Source of the DNA: DASPJL01 sp035628645
Lineage (GTDB): Bacteria > Bacteroidota > Bacteroidia > Cytophagales > Cyclobacteriaceae
DNA: 48,395 nucleotides
Assembly (NCBI GenBank): GCA_035628645.1
Contig: DASPJL010000099.1
Location: 1 to 48,395, forward strand
Direction of reading: 5' to 3'
Position 1 is the first letter of the stretch. Each line of letters begins with the position of its first letter. Positions 18,599-26,668 of this stretch are shown here, in pieces. The notes beneath the pieces were generated by a model. It worked only from the letters and a program-made list of their open reading frames with translations, made no database searches and was not told the DNA's origin. Made by a program: the position numbers and the translations under genes.

Positions 18599-19276
18599 AT
18601 GAAAAAAAACGTAAAACGCTTATTTGTACTTTTATTCCTAGTTACACTTTCAACGCATATAAACGCTCAAAACAAGGTTGAACCTGTCAAAATTTCTTCT
18701 ATTCCATTCCCCCTTACCTGGGAAAACACCCCTTTAGATTATAAAGTTGAAGGAACAGGAATAAGTATTACTGCAGGAGAAAAGACAGACATTTATACCT
18801 TTATCGATGGAAATTACTATACCAATAATGTTCCGAAGCTGTTGTTCAAGCCTGATTCTAACTTTATTTTCAGCGCCAAAATAACCCCTTTATTTGATAG
18901 CGTGTATGATGGCGGCGCAATAATCCTTTACAGTGATGCTGAAAACTGGGCAAAATTATTATTGGAAAAACAAGATAAGAAGACCTTTGGGTTAGGGGCA
19001 TCAGTTGTAAAAAACAAAAAGACAGACGATAGTTACCACCCTATAAATAGTAAGGAAATCTATGTAAAAGTGGCAAAATCAGGGAAAATCTTTTGTTTTT
19101 ATTCTTCTACAGACGGAAAAGCATGGAACCTTGTCAGGACCTTTTCTATCGATAAGACAGACAGTATGAAAATAGGATTTTACGCGCAATCACCTAAAGG
19201 AAAAAGCTGTAAAGTCAACTTTACTGATATTAAATACAGGGGAGAAGCATTCAAGAATTTCTTTACCGGGGAATAG
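18599..19276 (+). CDS. DUF1349 family secreted jelly-roll protein
   Basis: A 225-residue protein with a signal peptide (to about residue 23, ending HINAQ). The body matches the DUF1349 concanavalin-like pattern: PFPLTWENTP opening, YDGGAIILYSDAENWAKLLLE, a DGKAWNLVRTF strand and the final GFYAQSPKGKSCKVNFTDI. No catalytic residues can be named. Its location 15 bp after the DUF1080 gene suggests both act on the same carbohydrate in the periplasm. Confidence 0.8.
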   Translation: MKKNVKRLFVLLFLVTLSTHINAQNKVEPVKISSIPFPLTWENTPLDYKVEGTGISITAGEKTDIYTFIDGNYYTNNVPKLLFKPDSNFIFSAKITPLFDSVYDGGAIILYSDAENWAKLLLEKQDKKTFGLGASVVKNKKTDDSYHPINSKEIYVKVAKSGKIFCFYSSTDGKAWNLVRTFSIDKTDSMKIGFYAQSPKGKSCKVNFTDIKYRGEAFKNFFTGE

Positions 19277-19290
19277 TTTTATAATTAGAA

Positions 19291-19380
19291 TTTACCACGG
19301 AGAAAAGGAGAAAAAAACAGAGAGAACTGAGACTTGAATTTCCTTTCTCTGTTTTTATGTTCGGAGATCTCTGTGGTAAA
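19291..19380. repeat. Dispersed palindromic element, copy B (bidirectional terminator)
   Basis: Outer arms tttaccacggaga (19291-19303) and tctctgtggtaaa (19368-19380) pair at 12 of 13. Inner arms aaaaacagaga (19313-19323) and tctctgttttt (19346-19356) pair perfectly. It sits between the convergent DUF1349 and HxlR genes and shares its ends with the element at 13765-13839. Confidence 0.65.
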
Positions 19381-19401
19381 AACACCTTATCTTTCTGATT
19401 T

Positions 19402-19821
19402 CTATATCGCCATATCTTTCCTAAGATGGGCAAAAATTTCCTTCACCAATTGGCTCCTGTCCTTTTTGGCCCTTGTAATCCAATGCGCATCGAAGACCGA
19501 TTGGTCTTCATATTTTGAGCTCCAGAGAATAATTTCAATAAGAACGGGAAGCAGGTCAATTCCTTTTTTACTCAGAGTATAAATGAATTTTGAACCATTA
19601 TTTGGATCCGATTTTTTGGCAATGATTCCTGAAAGTTCCAATGTACACAGACGGTCGGTAAGAATATTAGAGGCGATCTTCTCTTCCGATTTTGAGAACT
19701 CACCAAAATAACGTTTGTCTTTGAATATCAGGTCACGGATAATTAATAAAGTCCATTTATCTCCGAAAATATCCAAAGCAAAACTTATCGGACAATTAGA
19801 ACGTCTTTTTAGCCTGGCCAT
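19402..19821 (-). CDS. HxlR family winged-helix transcriptional regulator
   Basis: A 139-residue DNA-binding protein. It has the HxlR hallmarks: conserved Cys10-Pro, then LDIFGDKWTLLIIRDLIF (helix 1), RYFGEFSKSEEKIASNILTDRLCTLE (recognition helices) and the wing, SKFIYTLSKKGIDLLPVLIEI. Several family members sense aldehydes or oxidants through the N-terminal Cys. It is divergent from the methyltransferase at 19914, separated by 92 bp, so it probably regulates that gene and itself. The C-terminal tail of about 35 residues is a little longer than the core domain. Confidence 0.92.
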   Translation of the reverse strand: MARLKRRSNCPISFALDIFGDKWTLLIIRDLIFKDKRYFGEFSKSEEKIASNILTDRLCTLELSGIIAKKSDPNNGSKFIYTLSKKGIDLLPVLIEIILWSSKYEDQSVFDAHWITRAKKDRSQLVKEIFAHLRKDMAI

Positions 19822-19825
19822 TGAA

Positions 19826-19855
19826 CAAAATTAGAACTAAGCTTTCAATTAACAA
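19826..19855 (-). promoter_or_regulatory. Bacteroidota-type promoter of the HxlR gene
   Basis: On the minus strand TTG (19855-19853), a 19-bp spacer, and TAATTTTG (19833-19826), a perfect TAnnTTTG. It ends 4 bp before the ATG, which implies a leaderless or nearly leaderless transcript if it is used. Confidence 0.45.
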
Positions 19856-19913
19856 GCAAAATATTAATTAAGGTAAGAATTTTCTTATTTTCACCTTTTC
19901 TTAAAGAACTGCA

Positions 19914-20537
19914 ATGAAAATCAACACCAACGAGTGGAACAAAATAAGGTATACTTTTTATGCTCCATTTTACAATGTGGTCGAAAGAATTTTCAGGAAA
20001 TCAAGACAACGATCAATAGAACAATTGTCTGTTAAAAAAGGTGAAAAGGTTTTATTAATAGGCGCCGGAACAGGCCTGGATTTGGATTTCCTAAGGCAAG
20101 ATGCAGAAATAACTGCCATCGACCTCACCCCTCCCATGCTGGAAAAGTTAAAAAAAAGAAGTCTTAAATTGAATCTTAATGTACAAACAAGGGTAATGGA
20201 TGGACAAAATTTAGACTTTCCCGATGGCCATTTTGATAAAATTATTTTGCACTTAATTGTAGCTGTAATCCCGGATCCTGTAAAGTGTCTTCAGGAGGCA
20301 GAAAGGGTGCTGAAAGAAAATGGAAGCATTACGGTATTTGATAAACTTTTGAAAATTGATAAAAAACCAAATTTATTTAGAAAAGCAGCTAATGTGCTCG
20401 CCAATTTCTTTTTTAGCGACATCAACCGGAAAATCGAAGAAATTGCCGCTAAAACAAACTTGACCATTGTAAGCGACCTGAAAGCTAATTTTAATGGAAA
20501 CTTCAGGATTATACTATTAAAAAAGGATCAATCCTGA
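19914..20537 (+). CDS. Class I SAM-dependent methyltransferase
   Basis: A 207-residue cytosolic enzyme with a Rossmann fold. Motif I is VLLIGAGTGLDLDFL (about 46-60), the acidic ribose-binding residue is in ITAIDLTPPML near 73, motif post-II is DGQNLDFPDGHFDKIIL near 100, and VLKENGSITVFDKLL follows. This resembles UbiE/COQ5-type and phosphatidylethanolamine N-methyltransferase-like enzymes, but the substrate cannot be read. It is divergently paired with an HxlR regulator, which suggests inducible expression in response to a small molecule. Confidence 0.85.
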   Translation: MKINTNEWNKIRYTFYAPFYNVVERIFRKSRQRSIEQLSVKKGEKVLLIGAGTGLDLDFLRQDAEITAIDLTPPMLEKLKKRSLKLNLNVQTRVMDGQNLDFPDGHFDKIILHLIVAVIPDPVKCLQEAERVLKENGSITVFDKLLKIDKKPNLFRKAANVLANFFFSDINRKIEEIAAKTNLTIVSDLKANFNGNFRIILLKKDQS

Positions 20538-20704
20538 ATACTTCCGTCATCACCGGGACTACAATTTCCTTTCACAGAACATAAATCCTAAAGAAATTAT
20601 CCCAAGTCCAATACGTCATACTTACTTCACCCATCAAATAAAAAGTAAAAATAGATATATTGCTTAATTCTTTTTTTACTGCTTTTAACAATAAAAAATT
20701 TAAC

Positions 20705-22747
20705 ATGAAGATATTTTACTGTTTACTAACCCTTACTTTATTCACTGCTTCGTCTGTATTTTCTCAAACAGAGCCTTGTTGGGAAGAAGTTTGGTCAGAT
20801 GAATTTAATGTAGATGGCTTGCCCGATTCTACCAAATGGGGATACGATCTTGGAGGAGGAGGTTGGGGAAATAATGAATTGCAGACCTATACTAAAGACC
20901 TGAAAAATGCGAAGGTCGAAAATGGCAAGTTAATTATTACAGCCATAAAGGAAAACAACAACTGGACCTCCGCGCGATTGATTTCAAAAGGCAAGGGAGA
21001 CTGGAAATATGGCAGAATTGAAGTAAAAGCGAAACTTCCTGCGGCTGCAAAAGGCACATGGTCTGCAATCTGGATGTTGCCGACAGATTGGGAATATGGC
21101 GGATGGCCCAAAAGTGGCGAAATCGACATTATGGAAAATGTAGGTTATGATCCTAACACCATCGTAGGAACCGTTCATACGGATGCTTATAATCATGGAA
21201 AAGGTACCCAAAGAGGAAATACTACGGTCGTTAATGACAATGCATCAGCTTTTCATGTGTATGCAATAGAATGGTATCAGGACAGCATTACTTTCTTTGT
21301 TGATGACAAACAATACCACATTTTCGAAAATGAATATGAAACTTATGCGGAATGGCCATTTGATAAAAGACAACATCTTTTATTAAACATAGCCATGGGA
21401 GGAAATTGGGGAGGCCTTCAGGGAATAGACGCCAATTTAACTTCAGCTACCATGGAAATTGAATACGTGAAGGTTTTTCAAAATGAATCTTCCATGGCTA
21501 TAGACGGCGAAAAGAGCGCTATTAAATCACAGGCCGGATTAACTTTTAGAGCGCCTTATTCCAAGGATTTTACCTATTCCTGGGAAGTACCTGCTGATGC
21601 GACCATCCTTGGAAGCAGCACTGACAGCGTAGTAACGGTAAACTGGGGATGCTCCGAAGGCACAGTAATATGCCACATAACGGGTACGTGCGGAGTAATT
21701 GATTTAGAACACAACGTAACTTTAAAAGAAGCTGAAATTACAGGAAGTAAATTTGCCGCTCCTAATGAAACAGGTTTGACTTACGCTATAGATTCTTTGG
21801 CAAACACAACCTATACCTGGACTGTTCCTGAGGGAGCAACCATCACTTCAGGCGGGGGAACAAATAAAATTACTGTAACCTGGAATAATGCGACAGGAAG
21901 TGTTTCCTTAGATATTTCAAATAATTGCGTAGATACCAAAGTTTCCTTCCAAACTTATTTAGCAGGACAATATCCCTACCCTGACTTAGATTCTCCTCAT
22001 GCTATTCCGGGAGAAATAGAAGCTACAGATTACGATTATGGTGGAGAAGGCATTGCTTACCATGACACGGACAATAAGAACGAAGGGCAAGGTTTGAGAG
22101 GCGATGAAGCAGTAGATACGGAATTTGGAGACGCATCCAAAACAAATGTAGGATGGATCAACAATGGTGAATGGTTGGAATATACTGTAACAGTTGCCGA
22201 AAGCAATTGGTACGAAGCAAAGATCAGAGCAGGTAGCGCCGGAGCTCCGGACAGCATGAGTATTTCTTTTAATGATGAGGTTAAATTCGGACCTGTAAAA
22301 ATAAAAGGCACAGGTTCCTGGAGCATATTTGTGGCTCAATCTGTTGGGAAAGCCTATTTGGAAGCAGGAGAATATGTGATGAGATATAAATTTTTCAAGG
22401 GGGGATACAATGTAGGTAAAATAGCATTTACTGTTACTACTGCGCCACCTGCCCCCGAGCCAGAACCAGAGCCTGAACCTGAAGAACCAAATGGTATAGA
22501 AGATGAAATATTTGCTCATGTAAAGCTTTACCCTAACCCTTCTTCCGGCGACTTACTTTTATCAGGAATCCAAAATATTTCAAAAGTAGTGCTTGTTGAT
22601 ATTGTAGGGAGAACTCAGGAAGTTGCCTTCACCAGAGAAAAGGTACATTTATATAGTGTAAAAATCAACAGTATTCCTAAGGGCGTCTATACGATTCAGG
22701 CGTTTGCCGGAAATGGTATCCTCAAAAGGAGAATTTCACTAAAATAA
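20705..22747 (+). CDS. GH16 beta-glucanase with PKD-like domains, CBM6 and T9SS sorting domain
   Basis: A secreted 680-residue glycoside hydrolase, likely an endo-beta-1,3(4)-glucanase. ATG 20705 directly heads the signal peptide (to about residue 20); a TTG at 20660 is possible but adds a non-signal extension. The GH16 domain covers about 22-255 and has the catalytic motif GEIDIMENVG (Glu139 nucleophile, Asp141, Glu144 acid/base) and RLISKGKGDWKYGRIEVKAKLP. Two PKD-like modules follow (about 262-420; TYTWTVPEGATITSGGGT). A CBM6 spans about 430-580 (IEATDYD ... NNGEWLEYTV), then a PEPEPEPE linker and a type A T9SS domain (VKLYPNPSSGDL) to the end. It probably binds and cleaves laminarin- or lichenan-type glucans at the cell surface. 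Confidence 0.94.
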   Translation: MKIFYCLLTLTLFTASSVFSQTEPCWEEVWSDEFNVDGLPDSTKWGYDLGGGGWGNNELQTYTKDLKNAKVENGKLIITAIKENNNWTSARLISKGKGDWKYGRIEVKAKLPAAAKGTWSAIWMLPTDWEYGGWPKSGEIDIMENVGYDPNTIVGTVHTDAYNHGKGTQRGNTTVVNDNASAFHVYAIEWYQDSITFFVDDKQYHIFENEYETYAEWPFDKRQHLLLNIAMGGNWGGLQGIDANLTSATMEIEYVKVFQNESSMAIDGEKSAIKSQAGLTFRAPYSKDFTYSWEVPADATILGSSTDSVVTVNWGCSEGTVICHITGTCGVIDLEHNVTLKEAEITGSKFAAPNETGLTYAIDSLANTTYTWTVPEGATITSGGGTNKITVTWNNATGSVSLDISNNCVDTKVSFQTYLAGQYPYPDLDSPHAIPGEIEATDYDYGGEGIAYHDTDNKNEGQGLRGDEAVDTEFGDASKTNVGWINNGEWLEYTVTVAESNWYEAKIRAGSAGAPDSMSISFNDEVKFGPVKIKGTGSWSIFVAQSVGKAYLEAGEYVMRYKFFKGGYNVGKIAFTVTTAPPAPEPEPEPEPEEPNGIEDEIFAHVKLYPNPSSGDLLLSGIQNISKVVLVDIVGRTQEVAFTREKVHLYSVKINSIPKGVYTIQAFAGNGILKRRISLK

Positions 22748-22757
22748 ACTACTCTCA

Positions 22758-22813
22758 TTTAGGAGATAAAAAAAGCCCTAATTGTTAATTAAGGGCATTT
22801 TTTATCTCCTAAA
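22758..22813. terminator. Strong bidirectional terminator between GH16 and catalase genes
   Basis: Two 22-base arms (22758-22779 and 22792-22813) pair at 21 of 22, with core agccct/agggc and A/T tracts on each side that supply a U run in both directions. It separates convergent genes. Confidence 0.9.
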
Positions 22814-22842
22814 ATTAAAATTCAAAATTTAACATTCTAGCC

Positions 22843-24489
22843 TTAATAAGGCTTGGCTTCCATCGATTCTTGTTCTGCCTGCTTTACCCCTTCCTCTGAA
22901 TTAGCAGTACCTATTGGACCTTTTTGCATGTTATAATCGTACTTTTCAAGTCCGTCTTTTACTCTTTGCCCATACTCTGGATCACACTTGGTAAACATTT
23001 CAATCATCTTTTCCTGAATATGTTTTTTACATGATCCAAGAGTATTTACCAGGTTAAGAACAAGATCGTCTCTTTCCCATGTTTCCAACATATGATACCT
23101 CTCGCCTGCCTGTTTAAAATCATTGGTTCTTTCTATTTTTTGGCGTACCAAACTGGCATTGTAATGAGGAGAATATTCCTTTCCTGATTTGGCTGCTTCT
23201 TTTAAGCCATTTAATGAGGAAGGCTCATAATTTACATGAGGGTTTTGATTGGTGCCCAGGTCAACTTTATAAGTCATCTGTCCATCCCTTTGATTTGTGG
23301 CTACATGCTTCTGAGGTGCATTTATAGGCAATTGAAGATAATTGGTGCCCACACGATAGCGTTGAGTATCGGAATAAGAAAACGTTCGGCCTTGTAACAT
23401 TTTATCGTCAGAAAATTCAAGTCCATCAACCAAAACTCCCGTACCAAATGCTGCCTGTTCAACTTCCGCAAAATAGTTCTCCGGGTTTTTATTCAAAACC
23501 ATCTTTCCCACAGGAATGAATGAAAATTGATCAACGGGCCAAATCTTTGTATCATCTAAAGGATCAAAGTCAAGTTCAGGATGTTCGTCATCAGTCATGA
23601 TTTGTACACAAAGCTCCCACTCAGGAAAATCCCCTCTTTCTATGGCATCATACAAATCGTGGGTGGCATGATTGAAGTTTTTACCTTGGATTTCCTGGGC
23701 CTGCGCCTGAGTGAGGTTCTTTATTCCTTGCTTTGGCTCCCAATGATATTTTATTAGCACCGCTTCACCATCCTGATTTACCCATTTATAGGTATTTACT
23801 CCAGAACCCTGCATTTGCCTGTAATTTGCAGGGATACCCCATGGAGAAAACAGAAAGGTAATCATATGCATAGCTTCGGGTGTATTGCTTATAAAATCAA
23901 ATATTCTTTCCCCATCCTGACGGTTGGTTAAAGGATCGGGTTTAAAAGCATGGATCAAATCAGGAAATTTCAGAGCATCTCTGATAAAGAAAATCTTCAA
24001 ATTATTTCCCACCAGATCCCAGTTTCCATCCTCTGTATAAAATTTTACCGCAAAACCTCTTGGGTCTCTAAGGGTTTCCGGAGAATGACTACCGTGAGTA
24101 ACCGTCGAAAATCTAACAAACACGGGAGTTCTTTTACCTTTTTGCTGAAAAAGTTTTGCCCTGGTATATTTTGAAACATGATCGCTTCCTACTGTTCCAT
24201 AAGCTTCAAAATAACCATGTGCTCCCGCCCCTCTGGCATGCACCACTCTTTCCGGAACACGCTCTCGGTCAAAGTGCGTGATTTTTTCCAGAAACTGATA
24301 GTTTTCCAGGGTTGTAGGTCCGCGACTGCCGACGGTTCTCATGTTCTGATTATCCGTAACCGGATGCCCCTGCCTTGTAGTGAGTATATCCAGATCTTCA
24401 CCTTTACTTACTTTTTTTTCAGCTGAATTCCCATGACCATTAGGGGATTTCCTATCATCTCCTTTTTTTTGATTTTGATCGCTATTCAT
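22843..24489 (-). CDS. Monofunctional haem catalase
   Basis: Dismutates hydrogen peroxide in the cytosol. The 548-residue protein contains the distal-side His84 in RVVHARGAG, the Asn in VGNNLKIFFIRD (residues 160-171) and the proximal haem-ligand Tyr in RTFSYSDTQRYR near 372. Conserved blocks such as FSPWGIPANYRQMQGSGVNTY and QLPINAP are present. A charged, low-complexity N-terminus of about 40 residues precedes the core. A promoter candidate lies about 77 bp upstream. It is probably induced by peroxide, but no recognisable OxyR site could be assigned. Confidence 0.95.
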   Translation of the reverse strand: MNSDQNQKKGDDRKSPNGHGNSAEKKVSKGEDLDILTTRQGHPVTDNQNMRTVGSRGPTTLENYQFLEKITHFDRERVPERVVHARGAGAHGYFEAYGTVGSDHVSKYTRAKLFQQKGKRTPVFVRFSTVTHGSHSPETLRDPRGFAVKFYTEDGNWDLVGNNLKIFFIRDALKFPDLIHAFKPDPLTNRQDGERIFDFISNTPEAMHMITFLFSPWGIPANYRQMQGSGVNTYKWVNQDGEAVLIKYHWEPKQGIKNLTQAQAQEIQGKNFNHATHDLYDAIERGDFPEWELCVQIMTDDEHPELDFDPLDDTKIWPVDQFSFIPVGKMVLNKNPENYFAEVEQAAFGTGVLVDGLEFSDDKMLQGRTFSYSDTQRYRVGTNYLQLPINAPQKHVATNQRDGQMTYKVDLGTNQNPHVNYEPSSLNGLKEAAKSGKEYSPHYNASLVRQKIERTNDFKQAGERYHMLETWERDDLVLNLVNTLGSCKKHIQEKMIEMFTKCDPEYGQRVKDGLEKYDYNMQKGPIGTANSEEGVKQAEQESMEAKPY

Positions 24490-24565
24490 TTTCTTTTAGG
24501 TGGTTTAGATGACTGAAGATTGGTGCGCCAGATAACCATCATGAATTAGTAATTACTCAAAAAGA

Positions 24566-24595
24566 CAAAGGTGATATATATGATTAGTTATTCAA
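24566..24595 (-). promoter_or_regulatory. Possible catalase promoter
   Basis: On the minus strand TTG (24595-24593), a 19-bp spacer, then CACCTTTG (24573-24566), one mismatch from TAnnTTTG. It lies 76 bp before the catalase ATG. Confidence 0.4.
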
Positions 24596-24703
24596 GGCTT
24601 AATTTTAACTACCCAATAAAATATAAAAAGTTGCAACATTTAGAAAAAATAAAATAGCCCTTCATTTATTTGATCAGGAATATTTTGAATGAAGTAAAAA
24701 CCT

Positions 24704-25222
24704 TCATTTTAATTTATCTAAAAACTCTTGCAATACAATCTTAAACCAAATGGTATAATGATTAGGATTAAGGGAAACATCTTTTTGAAGTTCATCCATT
24801 GAAATGGTTTTCCAGGCATATACTTCCTCTGGATCAGGATTTACTTTCCCTGAATATATTCCGGTATACACATGGTCAAATTCATGTTCGGTCAGTCCAT
24901 TACCAAATGAATGCTTATAAATAAAATCAAAGGCTTTTTCTATTTTTGTATCAAACCCCATTTCCTCAGTCAGCCTTCTGTGTGCCGCTTCTTCTACCTC
25001 TTCTCCGGATCGTGGGTGACTGCAGCAAGTATTTGTCCAGAGCCCTGGAGAATGATATTTATCTAAAGCACGCTGCTGAAGAATTATTTCCCCTTTTTCG
25101 TTAAAAATAAAAACGGAAAAAGCTCTGTGCAATAGTCCTTTCTTATGCGCTTCAGTTTTACCTAAAGTACCGGTTTCCTTATCATTGGAATCCACTAATA
25201 TAACTTGTTCTTCAGCATTCAT
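24704..25222 (-). CDS. idi: Isopentenyl-diphosphate delta-isomerase, type I
   Basis: Interconverts isopentenyl and dimethylallyl diphosphate for isoprenoid (quinone, carotenoid) synthesis. The 172-residue Nudix-fold protein has the type I signature: catalytic Cys67 in TNTCCSHP, HRRLTEEMGF (Nudix-like helix) and the metal/catalytic glutamates in LTEHEFDHVY (Glu112, Glu114), with the closing tryptophan in NHYTIWFKIV. Length is close to the bacterial norm. It is divergent from the sugar isomerase-like gene at 25368. Confidence 0.95.
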   Translation of the reverse strand: MNAEEQVILVDSNDKETGTLGKTEAHKKGLLHRAFSVFIFNEKGEIILQQRALDKYHSPGLWTNTCCSHPRSGEEVEEAAHRRLTEEMGFDTKIEKAFDFIYKHSFGNGLTEHEFDHVYTGIYSGKVNPDPEEVYAWKTISMDELQKDVSLNPNHYTIWFKIVLQEFLDKLK

Positions 25223-25367
25223 TTTTGCAGCAGTTCTTTTCTTATCACTAAAATAACGAGAACCTTTGACAAAGCTTTCATACTTTTCCCAAGATTAAAT
25301 TCATTTATTTTCCAAAAGAATTTAAAATTCATTAGGTTTAGCTACACAACCCAAAACTTTTATTTAC

Positions 25368-26288
25368 ATGCTCAAAAACTCAAACCGAAGATCATTTATA
25401 AAACAAGCCGTCTTTGCTTCCGCTTCTTTAAGCGTTTTTTCCTCATTTGCTAAACCCGTCCTTCTTCCTAAAAAAGAGCTATTTAAAATTTCCCTTGGTC
25501 AATGGTCATTAAACAGGTCCATAAAAAGCGGAAAGATAAATTCGCTGGATTTTCCTATGATCGCAAGGAAAACTTATGGAGTAGATGCAGTAGAATATGT
25601 AAATCAGCTTTTTATGGATAAAGCCAAAGATCAAAACTACCTATCAGAATTGAAAAAACGTGCGGATGATAATGACGTAAAAAACCTTTTAATCATGGTG
25701 GACCAGGAGGGCGATTTAGGAGATCCAAATGAAATGAAACGGCAACAATCCATAGAAAACCATTACAAATGGGTAGATGCAGCGAAAAGTATCGGATGCC
25801 ATTCTATTCGTGTGAATGCTTACTCTCAGGGAAGTTATGAGGACCAATTAAAGTACGCATCGGATGGTTTAAGGAAATTAACAGAATTTGGCGCTGAAAG
25901 GGGGATGAATATTATTGTAGAAAATCACGGTGGAATGTCTTCAAGGGGAGACTGGCTTGCAGCATTAATGCAAAATGTAAACCATCCCCGTTGCGGAACA
26001 ATGCCCGACTTCGATAACTTTCAGGTATCAGAAGGCAACAGATATGACAGGTATAAAGGAATGAAAGAAATAATGCCTTGGGCAAAATCCGTAAGTACTA
26101 AAGCCCACGACTTTGATAAAAAAGGAAATGAGACCACTATTGATTTCAAAAAAATGTTTGAGATAGTGCTCGAAGCAGGCTATGATGGTTATGTAAGTGC
26201 CGAATATGAGGGAAAAAGATTATCAGAAGAAGATGGAATCAAAGCGACTATTAAGTTAATGGAAAAGGTGAGGGAAGAATTGAGTTAA
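25368..26288 (+). CDS. Tat-exported sugar phosphate isomerase/epimerase-like protein
   Basis: A 306-residue member of the xylose isomerase-like TIM-barrel (AP endonuclease family 2) group. The N-terminus has a twin-arginine signal, NRRSFIKQAVFASASL, so it is exported folded with a bound metal. Barrel motifs include DAVEYVN near 73, SIRVNAYSQGS, IIVENHGGMSS (metal Glu) near 183, PDFDNF, KAHDF (metal His) near 246 and GYVSAEYEG (metal Glu) near 273. Substrate is unknown. Similar proteins are common beside sugar catabolic genes in Bacteroidota. The reading starts at ATG 25368, directly before the Tat motif. Confidence 0.88.
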   Translation: MLKNSNRRSFIKQAVFASASLSVFSSFAKPVLLPKKELFKISLGQWSLNRSIKSGKINSLDFPMIARKTYGVDAVEYVNQLFMDKAKDQNYLSELKKRADDNDVKNLLIMVDQEGDLGDPNEMKRQQSIENHYKWVDAAKSIGCHSIRVNAYSQGSYEDQLKYASDGLRKLTEFGAERGMNIIVENHGGMSSRGDWLAALMQNVNHPRCGTMPDFDNFQVSEGNRYDRYKGMKEIMPWAKSVSTKAHDFDKKGNETTIDFKKMFEIVLEAGYDGYVSAEYEGKRLSEEDGIKATIKLMEKVREELS

Positions 26289-26309
26289 AATAAATTAATC
26301 CAACACCTT

Positions 26310-26420
26310 GAGACTGTCCCAAAAGTAAGTTTTTTGTCTTGCTGAATTTATTTCGGCATCTTAAATGTATTGAACGAAAGGCTCCCGAAATAAATTCGGT
26401 AAGACTTTTAGGACAGCCTC
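26310..26420. repeat. MITE-like palindromic element
   Basis: A 111-bp element with terminal inverted repeats of 17 bp: gagactgtcccaaaagt (26310-26326) against acttttaggacagcctc (26404-26420), 15 of 17 matched. An inner pair is cttgctgaatttatttcgg (26338-26356) with ccgaaataaattcggtaag (26385-26403). The whole could fold into a long imperfect hairpin and is followed by a T run (26421-26427), so it may also terminate the upstream gene. It encodes nothing. Terminal sequences of this kind recall insertion-sequence ends in Bacteroidota, but the parent element is not in the window. Confidence 0.65.
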
Positions 26421-26668
26421 TTTTTTTCTCTTCAAAAGTAAAATCACAAATACTTTTTTAAATTAATCTGTACTGAAAACTACCTGGGATTAGGATTTCT
26501 CTCCTTCATTTTTTCAAATTCCATTTACCCCTGATCCATGTAAGAAGGCTTCTCAATTGCAGATAAATCTGTGTCTCCTTTTTTTCATCTTTGATAATAT
26601 AATCCTAATTAACCTATGGATTATTATTTAAATATTAAGAGAGTACTCAATTAAAATTACAACCAGAG
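26421..26668. other. Intergenic region ahead of the ABC exporter gene
   Basis: No open frame or recognisable RNA. It is AT-rich and should hold the promoter for the ABC transporter. No matching -33/-7 pair was found with confidence. Confidence 0.4.

Noticed and set aside
24688..24708. Hairpin aatgaag/cttcatt at the idi stop codon as a terminator
   Set aside because: Seven-bp AT-rich stem that overlaps the stop codon, too weak to claim.
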